Assembly: GCA_016801845.1 (NCBI GenBank)
Contig: CM028926.1
Coordinates: 4,686,501 to 4,750,500 of the forward strand
DNA: 64,000 nucleotides
Reading direction: 5' to 3'
Origin: Polydactylus sextarius
Taxonomy: Eukaryota > Chordata > Actinopteri > Polynemidae
The notes beneath the pieces are model-generated. The model worked only from the letters and a program-made list of their open reading frames with translations, ran no database searches and had not been told where the DNA came from. The position numbers were made by a program, and so were the translations under genes. Positions 49,961 to 60,275 of this stretch are shown here, one piece after another. Each line of letters begins with the position of its first letter. The first letter of the stretch is position 1.

Positions 49961-52332
49961 TGTAACAAAAGAAATGCTACTGTGCTACCTTATTCTTCTG
50001 CTTGCTCTGATATGACATGGACATGACATTACATTTTGCCCACAGTTTTCCAGCTTCACTCATTACAAAAGGTTAATGGAACAGCTGGACCTTCTGGTGT
50101 GACTTCGCCTGATCAGCAGTCTGGCAGACTCTTACTGAGGAGTTGAAGTTTTTTGCATTTACCTGCCTTGAACCGATCCCAGCGTGTCTTTCGTTCTTTC
50201 AGCATTCTAGTACATCGCATCAGCTTCATTAGCAAGGAACTGTCACTGTTTATTCAAAGTCATCATCTTCCAGAAGTCTTCTTGTTCATGTGCCTGCCCT
50301 AAATTACACTTGGTCCATCAATTTTTCATGCTTTTGCTGTCTGCTAAACCTAATGTATAGCCTAAAGACAGACTCATATGCATATTAATTAGAATGGAAA
50401 TGACAGGACAATTATTCTCTCTGCCGAGGACAAATCTGATCAAAATGTTAAGGCTGATAAAAAGAGAGAGAGCAGAGTTATTCTCACAAATAGAGATTTC
50501 ATGTATTTGCAGAAAATAGTGTTAAATAATCACAGCTTTAATGGCACCAATATAAATATCACAACACAAGTTGACTGTAAATATGATGAGATGCAATAAA
50601 ATATGCACTGTCAGGAGCTACATAAGCAGCAAGTGCAATACAAATTTAGCAAGCTGCTCTTCACTATGTTTCCCCTACGGCTATTAACATTTTAGAGGGC
50701 AAAGCAGCTGGATCCAAAGGTTAATGTCCACACCATTAGAGAGCGACAGACCATGCGTTTATCCCTGTTTTTTAATTAAATTACAGAGAACTCATAAAGG
50801 GTGATTTGTCCTGAACATACACTTACTGCAGTCCTAATGGAGCAGTAGCTCCAGCTCAGCTGATTTATCCCCCTTATGTTTAAAAGTGGGTCGCCTTGTC
50901 ATGGAGTTTGTCATGGCCTACTTAACAATACAGGAACTCGTAATTAGATCATTTGTCAAGCCAGCTGATTACTGTGCTTGTACTTTTTTATGGTGTACAG
51001 GAGAAGACGTTTTGATTTTGACTGGGTCATTGAGGAACTCATCAATCTTACCTTCTCGCAATCACATAAACAGGAAATAGACGCAGCTAATGAACTTTCC
51101 GACCTGAGGCTGATATGACGTCACTTCACGTTCAACCGAACTAAACCGAATCTAATCCTGATTGAATCAGAAATGTTTAGGATTTGATATTATCATTCTC
51201 TGGTACTGTTCTGGACAGTGGAGATATGGGTGTGTCACAAAATGAATTAATCAGCAGCACACTGGGCAGGTACAGTGAAAACCTTGAAAATATGAGATTT
51301 AAAAAAAATGATTATACACCCTCTAGTGGAGGATCATTACAAAAACATCACTCTACTAACCCTCAACACAAAGTTTCTTACACCCGCTGTGCTTCCAAAG
51401 CAAAGCATGCCAAACCTCAAAGTGAAGGGATCTCCTGAAAGTATGAATTTGAAATCGGGATATTCATATTGAATGGCCTCACTTTTTGTACCGTCTACAT
51501 TCCTCCAGTTATAAAACAACATAGAAGTGCGTGTGCCAGTTAAACTCAGTTTGATGAATTAATCCTTTTCATTTCCTTTAGTGAAGAGAAACAAAAAACC
51601 TTCTTCGTATATGTGGAGCCGGTTTTCATGTGGACTGACAAATGTGCTTTAACACACAGAGAGCTGTAGCTCACGACATGCAGTACAGTATACTGTCGAC
51701 TGCAGGTGGGTGTCTGCTGTGGGAAGAAACGACGTCTTGTTTCATATCCTGCGACCTTTAATGGTAATAATGTATGCGTGACAAGGAAAAACGGCAGAAG
51801 AATACACAGTAGCAATAATTCACTCTGTGGAAATATACAAACTTTCTCAGAACAGTTGCCACAGTAGATTAAACATTATTACAAAAGTTATAACTAAAGT
51901 AAAGCAACCCCTCCGATATGATGCAGTATTTAATATATCATTCAAGCAAGTAAATTCTGCAAATAAATAACTATATTTACTTGGTAAGCAAGTGTTACAT
52001 TTGAAGTTGTTAATGCAGTTTGTATGCAGGGTAATGTCACACTTATTTTGCATCTAAAATTTGATTAATCACACGTTTCTACGTACAACATGCAACGTGT
52101 CAGCTCTGGCTTGCACAAAATAATCTACGCTTGCTTGTAAAAACTATGAGAAGCAGATTAAAAAGTGTTACAAGCTGTGTGACCTGCTGTGTGTGTCATT
52201 TAGGTTTCACGGTTTGTACACTGGTGTCAATATTTATTTATCAAACAAAAAAGTCTGAATACTTGAACCAAAAAGAAAATTTACATACTGACAATGAACC
52301 ATTTTTGTCCAAATTTACTGCCATAGTATTAT

Positions 52333-52542
52333 AGGAATAGTTCAACATTGTGGAAAGACTGAATAATGTGTATTTTTCTTTTTTATATATACATATATTC
52401 AAATGAAAAACAAAGTCAAACACAGACAGTTTGATGCTCTGTCAGAATAATGCCAAATAATTTCAAAATAATTTCTTTTAATTTCCTTGAAAAAAGCAAA
52501 AATATATATTATATATATTTCCCAAAATGTTAAACTATTCCT
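52333..52542. mobile_element. 210-bp MITE with AGGAATAGTT inverted ends (family B ends)
   Basis: The left end reads AGGAATAGTTCAACATTGTG. The reverse complement of the right end reads AGGAATAGTTTAACATTTTG, so 18 of 20 bases match. The flanks are TTAT (left) and TTAA (right, 52,543-52,546), fitting a TTAA target with one later change. The interior is AT-rich and non-coding. Confidence 0.65.
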
Positions 52543-52674
52543 TTAACATGACAAATGAATTTCTTTATATCTTTACTACTTTTATCTATTTTTTACATGA
52601 TGATAGATATACTATTCAGATTTCCTCTCCCATAACTTGTAACAGTATATGAAGGATTTGGAGGGAAACATTAA

Positions 52675-53288
52675 AGTGATGGTCTGGAGTAATTTGAACC
52701 CAGCGTCTATTTCACCATGAATACAAGTTGAACATCCCCTCGAGATATTTTACACTGGTTGAAGTGATATCAAGTTTGACTGTTTGTTTTCACAACCAAA
52801 TAGTTAACAATGGAAGTAAGTGGGGCAGTCAGCCAAACATAATAATAAATAACTAAATAATAAATAATTTTTTTTGTCATTCGTCATTTCCTTCTCTTTT
52901 GACAGACGCATCAGTCGGTTGTTCAGGAAAGTGATGAATCTGCTGATCTGGAACACCCTTCACTGCCAGTTGTTATGAAAACATGATGTTGGGTAAGTCT
53001 TGTAAAACAGTCTTTTTAATAAACTCTAGTACATTTACTAACTTTTTGGTACTTTGGTTTATGTGTAGGGACCCTATTCATGCTACTGCTGAAGTGAAGT
53101 GATATTTTAGATACTTAGATACTTTTGGCTGGCTGCCCCACTTACTTTCATTGTTAGCTGTTTTGGTTGTGAAAACAAGACAGCCAAACTCGATATTACT
53201 TTGACCGACGTAAACTATCTCTTGAGAGTGTGTTTGATTCTTATACATAGTGAAATAGACCTTGGGTTCAAATTACTCTGGACCATCA
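52675..53288 (-). mobile_element. Long-inverted-repeat non-autonomous DNA element, copy 2 (reverse orientation)
   Basis: The left arm 52,678-52,842 and the right arm about 53,127-53,288 are inverted copies over some 165 bp, both including GAGTAATTTGAACCCA and AAGTAAGTGGGGCAG. The core GGAACACCCTTCACTGCCAG at about 52,950 matches copy 1. The single-arm spacer lies in the right arm here and in the left arm of copy 1, so the copies are oppositely oriented. TTAA is present at the left flank (52,671-52,674) and has been lost at the right. It lies 223 bp beyond the stop codon of the ZPLD1-like gene, so it may fall in or near that gene's 3' UTR. Confidence 0.75.
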
Positions 53289-53510
53289 AGTGTCTCAGTC
53301 AATAGTGTGATTCAGAAACATCAGAGTCCCACATACATACATCATGCACCTCCACCAGTATGTCGATGTCACCCTGTCAAACCCATCGTGTTATTTAGCC
53401 CGTGCTGACCTCTGTTTGTCAAACATTATGGTGGTGCTGCTGCTTGTGTAGCCGCTACAGATTTCGATTAACAAAAAAAAAAAAAGAAAAAAAAAGACAG
53501 ACATCGCTAT

Positions 53511-53605
53511 TCAAATGGCTGCCACCCCTATCACAATGAGGACGGCCAGGGCAATTCGCAGGCCAACAGACGCGCCCTTGCTATCAGACTGGCCACCAAA
53601 CAGCG
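53511..53605 (-). CDS. ZPLD1-like paralogue: last exon (hydrophobic C-terminus and stop)
   Basis: Residues 351-381, acceptor TTTGTGCACAG. It encodes ALFGGQSDSKGAS, then VGLRIALAVLIVIGVAAI, then TGA at 53,513-53,511. The equivalent zpld1 exon adds about 20 residues after its membrane span. Small residues before a hydrophobic end also fit a GPI-anchor signal. No clear AATAAA lies close downstream. Confidence 0.85.
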
Positions 53606-56600
53606 CTGTGCACAAATGAGAGTGATACCATTATTGGATGCTTCATCCCAGCAGACAAAATAGAAAACATCATGACTTGTTGTAGATAAGAAGAAAAGCT
53701 GTTGGCTGTTGTCATGGCATTAAAGTCAATAATAAATAACATACTTACCCATTTCTTGAGAGAGGGTGGCTGCAAGACAAACAGAAGGAGCCGGTATTTC
53801 AGTAAGATGGATATTATTTCCAAAATATTGAGTGAAATCTCATGAGAAAAGTCAAAGATGTGTGAGGAGCCGTGTAAAACTACACATAAATAGCAAATTA
53901 AAGGCAAGTGTCTTTAGAGACTTAGGTTAGATAATTGTTATAATAATAGAAGTGCTGCCATTGTCATTTCCACTTGTTTTTTTTACACATCAAATAATTA
54001 GTGTTAAATCATGAGCCTCAGAGTATTTAGAAGTAGGTTTTTTTCTGGACAAAGCCAGAATAGCAATTTCCACCTGTTTTTTCTTGCCTTTGTGCTGCTA
54101 ACTTCAGCTTCCCATTTAGATTAAAAGATACCACAACGGTATCAATATTTCCATCTAACTCGACGGATGAACGAGCACATTTCTCTCTAAATGTCAATCT
54201 TTAATTTTGCAGTTCACAGCTGCTCCGAGTGATGTTTGTGTCTCTCCGTATGAGGCCTGTTCTTGCTTTGTGGGTTTTACTCGACAATATCTGAGGAATA
54301 TCTCTGTTGGATAGCTTCTCTGCTTAATTAAATGTATAAGAAGCTGTCACTTTAGTGTGTAAAACTATTGTCGGACTCATTTGCAAACAAAAGAAAGGAC
54401 ACATAGGGGACATACGATTGTCTGTCCTGGCTCTTATAGCCACCGTGAGCACAGATGGCTGAGTGACGCTGTCTTGGACGACAGTGGCCTCCACATTCCT
54501 CTTCTTCCTCTGGTTACATTGCTGTGGATCGGAGTCAAATGAAGTGGTGTGAGTTGAGGAGGATGTGGCTTGAACTGTTTCTGTTTTCTGCATGACACGC
54601 ATTTCAAGACACTGCTTTTCGTACCTTGAAGGTGCTACAGGTGCTTTGCTCACACAGCCGTGTAATGCAGTGCAAGTAGTAGGTGGAGATGGTCTCATTC
54701 TGCTGCTCGATGAAGCGGAACGCTTGGAAGTAGAAGCGAGCCTTTTGGCTATCTCCGTTCTCCAGCATGGTGGTCAGCTGATCTTTGGAGCACCTTTCAA
54801 TAAAAGGCGAACCTCACAAGTGCCCCATTTGCACATCACATGCATACATACAGGCAGCGTATTAATGATAGAAAGGCAGACAGAAATCAAGACTAGGGTT
54901 CCTTTTGGACTGAGAAGTAACTTTGGTTTACTTTTTTTTTACATGGAAGAGAAGAAAAAGCTTCACGTGTGTGAAAATTTTAGATTTCAAGCTCGACTGT
55001 CAAGCAGAGAGAGAGAGGAAGAGTTCATTATCAAACCTCAAAAGGTCTGGAGGAAACTCCTGTGTTACAAAAAGCAGCTTACACCTTCTTTAGAAAAAAA
55101 AAAAAAAGTATATATATATTCTGAGGTGTTTTTTGTGACTTACGAGATAAACAGATTAAAGATGGTGGAGTTGGAGGGCTGCGGAGAAACTGAGGCATAG
55201 CAGCGATCCAGAAGAACAAAGTACCTGTGGAGAAAGAATGAGGTCCCCAGCACCGAGTCAGAGACTCCAGGTCACAGGTGGAATCCTCAAATTTACAATC
55301 TATCAAGAAACATTCATGTGGTTGGAGAGTAGGAGATGGAAAACATCTGTTTGACATCCCATCAGGACCCATCAGGTTTTTAGGACATGTATTTATCAAA
55401 CAGCTAAAAGAGAATTTCATCGTTGTTCTTCAACAAATGTGTTAAACATTCATCGTTGTGATGAATAATAGTTAGTAGTATAATCTTTATTTCAGTTCAC
55501 TTGCACAAAATGAACAATTTACAAAATCAAAATGGAAGTTGTAAATTTCGAATCGACTGAAAGTGCGTAGGCAGAAGCTAAAGCTTATTAACACCTACCG
55601 CTCTTAAATAAATAAAAACTGAACATAATCACATAAATAAGTGCATAGCAATAACGATGCTAATTCATTTGAAATATTTTTACAATAACATATTTGTGTT
55701 AACTTAAAGTTTCCACGGTTTATTTGAGATCCACTTGACTTTTATACAGTGTTTTGAGACTTGCCAATTTTCTGCATGTTTTTATAATTATAAAAACTAC
55801 TAAAAATTACTCGTTGTTCGTCCTCATTTGGTCTTCAATAATGCATTGTAATTAATAATAATAATAACAAAACAGACATTTTATAACTTTCTTTTTTAGC
55901 TTTTAAATTAGTCCAGTAGCTTTTGAAGCCGTTTTACTAAAGGCATTTGACTTTCTGAGACTGTCCTCATTTGATCAAACGATCAATAAGGTATTCTTAT
56001 ATTGATGCTGATGCATTTTTGTGTGAAATCTATAGTTCACATGTAATATACATAATATGTGGAGTAAAATGTGCAATATTTCCAACTGAAATGTAATAAA
56101 GCATAAAGTAACATAAAAACCCCAAAACGAAACAAATCTACTCTAATACCTTATAAGTTTGATAAACACAGGTGTGATATAAAGTTGATGGTTCTTACTG
56201 TGACGTCAGGTTGGACGCCGCCACCTGCACATAGATGTTTGTCCTCAGTTCCACACCCAGACGTGGTATAACGAGGGGCGTGGTGTAATCTATATCCTGC
56301 CAGAGGAAGAGAAGGATAAATTATGAGCCGTTATGTAACGGTAATCTTCTGAAGTTACATTTTATGTTTGTGCCAGGGCGGAAATGACGGCGTGCATAAG
56401 ATGTAAGAATGGTGTAAGGTGGCACCTGGTACAAGGCCATGCTGAGAGTACTGATGAAGCTCCCATTGTTGTCCTTCAGCGCAATGGAAGAGGATGATCT
56501 GCAAGAAAAAAAAAGACATGAGATCACACGTCACGCAAGTGAAATGTTAGAAGTGTTAATGTGCGTTTCAACCCACTTCTTCTAACCGTGCACTTACACA

Positions 56601-57772
56601 TCCACTTGGGTGTTGTTGACAAGATACTCAAGCGGATAAGCACATGAGTAATAATACTTGAGCTCAGCGTTGTAGGTGATCGTCCCGATGGTGGGATCGA
56701 AGGATCTCACCACTCCGCTGACGTTGACTGTCTGGATATTGGAGAAGTCTGAGAATATTCCCGTCCCTGGTGAGCTCGTGGTCTGAGGAATTATTGAAGA
56801 GAAACATGATTATTTAAGGAACAGTTAAAAATAAATGGTGGCCAACTTCTCTGAGCACAGCAGGAAGCAGTGATGAAATCGCATCAAGAAAGTGAAACGA
56901 CTCAACTTTCTCATTCTCCTCTGACGGGACTGAATCTGTCTGTGTTACATTAAGATAAGAGCAAAGCGATTCACCTCATGCATGTTTGACTGAAATCCTT
57001 TCATTATTTTCTACCTTCTCTCTTCTTCACGTCCTCTTCCCTGGCCCCCAAAACACAGAACTCAGTTACCTTCTCCAATTCCTCAATCTGTTCTAACACT
57101 TCTCAACTAAAGGTTAACAAGCCCCATGATCCTCATCCTTCAATACTTGAAATCTTTCTACTTTATTGACGCAACACTCACCAAGAAATTACTCCCGCAG
57201 GCGTTTCCCTCTCTGATTGGGAAGCTGAATCTGACAACAGGAGGTGATACTGAGGTGTCCAGGGTCCCCTCACAGTTCATGTTGTCACGGATGTGGTTCA
57301 GGATCAGTAAGCTTTCATTGTATCCGGTGTAGATTACTGGGCAGATCTGAATAGCCAGATCGATTGCAGATGTGCCACACACCACAGCGATATCAGTGTA
57401 TCCTGATGATAACAAGATGGTGTTATCACTGAAACACACATCACTTCCATTCATTTTAATAGAATAAAAAGAGTTAAACTAGAACTCTGCCACCATTCAG
57501 ATTTTATGTTTCATTCATTATATCTGCTCCTTTGTAAATAGTCTGCTAATTAAATATCGGTACTAAAACTAAAATCAATATGGCCTTTCTAAAGGTCTAC
57601 ATCTGAAATAAAATCAACATGACTCCTTCAGTTTAAAATTTCAAAATGTGAGAGTGAAGGTCACAGTCATCTTACTTGGTCGTCTGGCATTTGCTCCACA
57701 CTCAGATAAGTTGAGGGCCTCTCGGCCCGCAATACACAAGGAGGTCAGGATAAGGAAGCAGAATAAAGCCAT
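53511..57772 (-). CDS. Complete ZPLD1-like ZP-domain protein, tandem paralogue lacking a cytoplasmic tail (10 coding exons, 381 aa)
   Basis: Joining ten exons by canonical GT-AG sites keeps one open frame of 381 residues. Residues 1-16 are a signal peptide (MALFCFLILTSLCIAG). About 25-310 form the zona pellucida module, which makes extracellular filaments in the ZPLD1, tectorin and egg-coat proteins. The ZPLD1-type hallmark CAYPLEYLVNNTQ is at 153-165 and ZP-C cysteines are at 233, 253, 294, 299, 304 and 310. RKKR at 313-316 is a furin-type cleavage site. PSVLTVAI (330-337) could be the external hydrophobic patch that blocks early polymerisation. Residues 364-381 are hydrophobic and the stop follows at once, so there is no cytoplasmic tail. 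Eight N-glycosylation sequons are present (21, 61, 126, 162, 179, 221, 243, 284). Exon phases match the neighbouring zpld1 gene, showing tandem duplication. The cell type is unknown. The model rests on splice signals, not transcripts. Confidence 0.9.
53749..53769 (-). CDS. ZPLD1-like paralogue: 21-nt micro-exon
   Basis: Phase 1 to 1, completing a proline and encoding TLSQEM plus part of a glycine. Acceptor TTTGTCTTGCAG and donor AATGG then GTAAGT. It corresponds to the 30-nt zpld1 micro-exon at 62,529-62,558, which ends NNSQLG. Confidence 0.8.
54416..54521 (-). CDS. ZPLD1-like paralogue: exon 8 (furin site)
   Basis: Residues 309-343 plus one base, 106 nt, identical in length to zpld1 exon 62,893-62,998. 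It opens QCNQRKKRN, giving the last ZP cysteine and the cleavage site, and ends RTDN at a GTATGT donor. Confidence 0.9.
54625..54793 (-). CDS. ZPLD1-like paralogue: exon 7 (ZP-C core)
   Basis: Residues 252-308, 169 nt, phase 2 to 0. Acceptor TTATTGAAAG is weak in pyrimidines; donor TTCAAG then GTACGA. It encodes LENGDSQKARFYFQAFRFIE and YYLHCITRLCEQSTC. The neighbouring gene has FVKH and CRADDC at the equivalent places, so the ZP-C core is conserved but clearly diverged. Confidence 0.9.
55144..55224 (-). CDS. ZPLD1-like paralogue: exon 6
   Basis: Residues 225-251 plus two bases, 81 nt, the same length and phase as zpld1 exon 63,492-63,572. Acceptor CTTTCTCCACAG and donor ATCTC then GTAAGT. 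It encodes YFVLLDRCYASVSPQPSNST, against WNILMDYCYTTPSGNPNDE next door. Confidence 0.9.
56199..56296 (-). CDS. ZPLD1-like paralogue: exon 5
   Basis: Residues 193-224 plus two bases, 98 nt, phase 0 to 2. Acceptor CTCTGGCAG and donor TCACA then GTAAGA. It encodes LVIPRLGVELRTNIYVQVAA, equivalent to the zpld1 exon at 63,911-64,000 (SIPMAGLSLKTRVFAAVKAT). This is the likely internal hydrophobic patch region. Confidence 0.9.
56426..56498 (-). CDS. ZPLD1-like paralogue: exon 4
   Basis: Residues 168-192, 73 nt, phase 2 to 0. Acceptor TTTTCTTGCAG and donor TACCAG then GTGCCA, which is weaker than the others. It encodes SSSSIALKDNNGSFISTLSM, matching the ZPLD1 segment with NNG-F-STL. Confidence 0.88.
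56598..56782 (-). CDS. ZPLD1-like paralogue: exon 3 (ZP-N/ZP-C linker)
   Basis: Residues 107-167 plus two bases, 185 nt, phase 0 to 2. Acceptor ATTCCTCAG and donor GATGT then GTAAGT. It carries the family signature YYYSCAYPLEYLVNNTQ. Confidence 0.9.
57182..57402 (-). CDS. ZPLD1-like paralogue: exon 2 (ZP-N)
   Basis: Residues 33-106, 221 nt, phase 1 to 0. Acceptor TTATCATCAG and donor TTG then GTGAGT. ZP-N hallmarks: VVCG, an IQICPVIYTGYNESL segment, and FSFP followed by ACGSN. An alternative in-sequence acceptor 22 bases upstream (TGTTTCAG) would shift the frame and is rejected. Confidence 0.9.
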
Positions 57773-57788
57773 CTCCCCACTCAGCCCT
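57676..57788 (-). CDS. ZPLD1-like paralogue: exon with 16-base UTR, start codon and signal peptide
   Basis: Acceptor TTTTTTTAACAG precedes 57,788. The start codon is at 57,772-57,770, with G at -3 and G at +4. It encodes residues 1-32: the signal peptide, then a short cysteine-containing stretch (NLSEC, GANARRP). The exon ends in phase 1 at CCAA then GTAAG. Confidence 0.85.
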
Positions 57789-57970
57789 CTGTTAAAAAAA
57801 CCTGAGGGAGGCAAACAGAGCAGATGTCAAACAGTAAATCCTAAAATAAAAAAATAGAAAATAAAAAAATCCAACTCATAGCAGAGAAAAATATCTGTAA
57901 ATCCACTGGCATGATTCTAATAAAAAAAATATTTGTTTTTTCTTTTCTACTAACTTAGCCAGGATCTTAC

Positions 57971-57990
57971 CTCCTCAGTCTCTGTGCTGT
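57971..57990 (-). other. 5' untranslated first exon of the ZPLD1-like paralogue
   Basis: Minus-strand GACTGAGGAG followed by GTAAGATCC is a strong donor at 57,971/57,970. The upstream limit is set only by the TATA box about 30 bases before it, so the start near 57,990 is approximate. It would splice to the acceptor at 57,790-57,789, 16 bases before the start codon. Confidence 0.55.
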
Positions 57991-58018
57991 TTTGAGATAA
58001 GACAGCAGTGAACTGTTA

Positions 58019-58025
58019 TTATATA
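58019..58025 (-). promoter_or_regulatory. TATA box of the ZPLD1-like paralogue
   Basis: TATATAA on the minus strand, about 30 bases before the proposed start site and 48 bases before the 5' UTR splice donor. A TATA promoter suits a tightly tissue-restricted gene, but that is inference. Confidence 0.5.
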
Positions 58026-59762
58026 TGGTAAACGTGACTGTCGTGTAATCACATCACCGTTTTAGGATTGGATGGAAACAGGGTCAATGCCATCGTGGTG
58101 GAGCTGCTTCAGTTTGCGTGAAACAATTCGCTTTTTGTGGATGAGGTACAGAGGTCCTTTCCTGGAGGCAAATGATGAAACCCAACACAGTCTTCTTTAA
58201 AGTTACATGCTCAAACAATGTCCATAAGGCTTTGTGACAGTCCCCCTTTCCTTACTAATATGAAACTTAATAAAGTAAGGGTATGTATAGTTTCCATTCA
58301 CCTGGAACCTCACGTACAATAGAGAAAAGAGGACCTGTTGTCTTCTGAGGTGTTTGGTGGTTTAGTGTAACCTGGTCATGACTGCTGATGATTTGACTAA
58401 TTGGTACAAAAGATCTTTTATATGATGGCTTTTGGTGCGTGTAATTTAATGATATGTTATTATCATTACAACATGTTGGTTCTAGACTGAAAACATGATT
58501 GACATTAATCACGTTTAAACTTTTGTGTGAGATTTATACTCTGGGGATCAAAGTAGAAAATACCCATGTGTTTTGGAGCATGACTTGTAATGTGGTCACT
58601 TGTTGTGAAGTTAAACTTAAAGTAAATGATTGAGGGACAGTTAGAAACCCGATCTTGTCAGGTGAGCCACCTGGGAAGCTCAAGCTGTGTGGGGTCAAGT
58701 TGGAGGATGGGCGTCTCCGTCTTTTGTCATATGTATGAAACCGTGCTGTAGACTTTATTATTGTCATGACGTGTGTTCTTAAGCATCTTAAGCTCAGAGT
58801 GTTTCTGTCCCACTGCAAACACAAACACAGTCCGATATTTTCCACAAGGTCCACACAAAATAAGTTTTATTTGGTCTTAAGTTGCCCGAACTTGGCTTCT
58901 ACATTCAAAGCTGAATCTCAGCCTCATTTCCATTTTGGGAGGAGAGTTTAATCAATTATCGCTGATAGTAAGCTGAGAGGAGGGATGATAGCGTTTATTC
59001 CTCTCATTTCACTTATCTGTGCTCGTTGTGGATGCTGAATACATCACAAAATGGCTGTTGAAATGAAGGATTAGGGTGATAAAGAGCAGTGAATGCAGCA
59101 TGGCCGTGTGGGGTCACAAAAGCAGCTGCAGAGTCAGACATGTGAGACACAGCTGCCGCCAGCAGACATTTATATAGGTCATCGGCAAAGAAAATCAATA
59201 TGGCAAAAACTGAAAGATTAATTCCAACAGTCATCAAATGAGCACAGGCAGGACCTGGTATTTTTGTTCATTTTCCTGGAGATTGGACACCCACAAGGCC
59301 ATGACATTTGGAAAAATTTCAGATATGTGCCAATATTAAAGAAGAATAAATCAACTTTACAGATCATAGGGAGATGAATCAGAGAGAAAATGCCATGATA
59401 CATATTTAAAGAATCATTTATTACTCACAATTGGAATAGTGTCATTGAAAAGCCATCCAACCTTTAGGGAACAGTTTTATGTACTGATATTGGAAAGATC
59501 TGTCACAGCCAGGTTGTAAATGCAAACTATTTTTACTAGCTAAGCTTTGTCAGAGTTGACTCTTCACATGATATAATCGCCTTTGGTTTTTAACTTCAAG
59601 AACTAGAAGCTTCATCTGATCATTCAGGTATAACTGTACAACAATGCGTCAGTGTGAAGTTTGTACGTCGTTTTTGTGTCTTTATTGGTTTTCTCCGGGT
59701 CCTTCAGCTTCCCCCCACAGACCAAACTAGCAACTCCATATGTCAGACTTGTCCAACCCTAA

Positions 59763-60112
59763 AGCCTAGTTTAAACTAGTCGATTTTACCAACCATTTGT
59801 GAGTTCCAGATGGTGCCGTGATCATTGCGTCGTTCACACTTGGTGACTTGTGTTGTCTGTAGTGTTCACACGATAAGACAACAGTAACATCACCAAACTC
59901 ACATCCCTCCTCTGACTGGCTGTTGCTTTTTGTCAGTCTCTTCCAACTCAGATATCCAGTTACAGACGTGGTCCAGACGGCTTTTGATGGAGTTGTTACG
60001 GCTGTTTACACATTGTGATCATCAACTGATGATTCACCAATGATCCTGGCCCAAGTTGAGAGACACAACAACTGTAAATTGTCGGTAAAGTTGGCTAGTG
60101 TGAACTAGGTTT
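59763..60112. mobile_element. 350-bp hAT-like MITE with 8-bp target duplication
   Basis: AACCCTAA flanks both ends (59,755-59,762 and 60,113-60,120). The left end AGCCTAGTTTAAACTAG and the reverse complement of the right end AAACCTAGTTCACACTAG form terminal inverted repeats continuing to TTTTACC/CTTTACC. An 8-bp duplication is the mark of the hAT superfamily. The interior is non-coding, so it was moved by another element's transposase. Confidence 0.7.
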
Positions 60113-60135
60113 AACCCTAATAACCTGTTTGAGGG

Positions 60136-60275
60136 TGAAGTTTTAGCCAAACATTTTAGGAAACAGAGTTTGTTGTTATCTTGTTAAGTGTCAGATGAGA
60201 GAATTGATGTTATTATTTTTTTGTATCCACACAGCCAGTTAGCATAAGTTAGCATTAAAACAATCACCTCTACAG
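60136..60275 (-). repeat. Dispersed inverted-repeat family B fragment
   Basis: GCCAAACATTTTAGGAAACAG, AGTGTCAGATGAGAGAATTG and AGCCAGTTAGCATAAGTTAG are the opposite-strand words of the family seen at 49,605-49,960 and 62,700-62,870. Confidence 0.5.

Larger units (their letters stand above)
21922..53510. other. Gene-free interval between the ZPLD1-like pair and the alcam-like first exon
   Basis: About 31.6 kb in which I recognise no protein-coding exon or RNA gene. Open frames are short, unspliced and without family motifs. Identified content: inverted-repeat elements at 25,319, 40,757, 52,333 and 52,675; an L2-like LINE remnant at 43,200-44,757; dispersed repeat fragments; and microsatellites. 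Sub-stretches such as 22,400-25,300, 25,950-28,650, 29,100-31,900, 36,200-40,500 and 45,000-48,000 show nothing beyond AT-rich DNA and homopolymer runs. In human, the ZPLD1-ALCAM interval is a gene desert, so distal regulatory elements are plausible, but none can be proved from one sequence. Confidence 0.6.

Noticed and set aside
53584..53907. 107-codon minus-strand open frame as a single exon
   Set aside because: Only its 53,749-53,769 micro-exon and the 53,605 splice junction make sense. The open frame itself runs through introns in another phase.
54592..55200. Longest open frame of the window, 202 codons on the plus strand
   Set aside because: It is antisense to exons 6 and 7 of the ZPLD1-like paralogue and the intron between them. 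It ends in poly-lysine from an A-run and has no family features. The minus-strand exons explain the sequence.
57403..57430. Alternative acceptor TGTTTCAG for exon 2 of the ZPLD1-like paralogue
   Set aside because: Using it would put exon 2 out of frame with exon 1. The acceptor at 57,403 keeps frame and gives family-like sequence.
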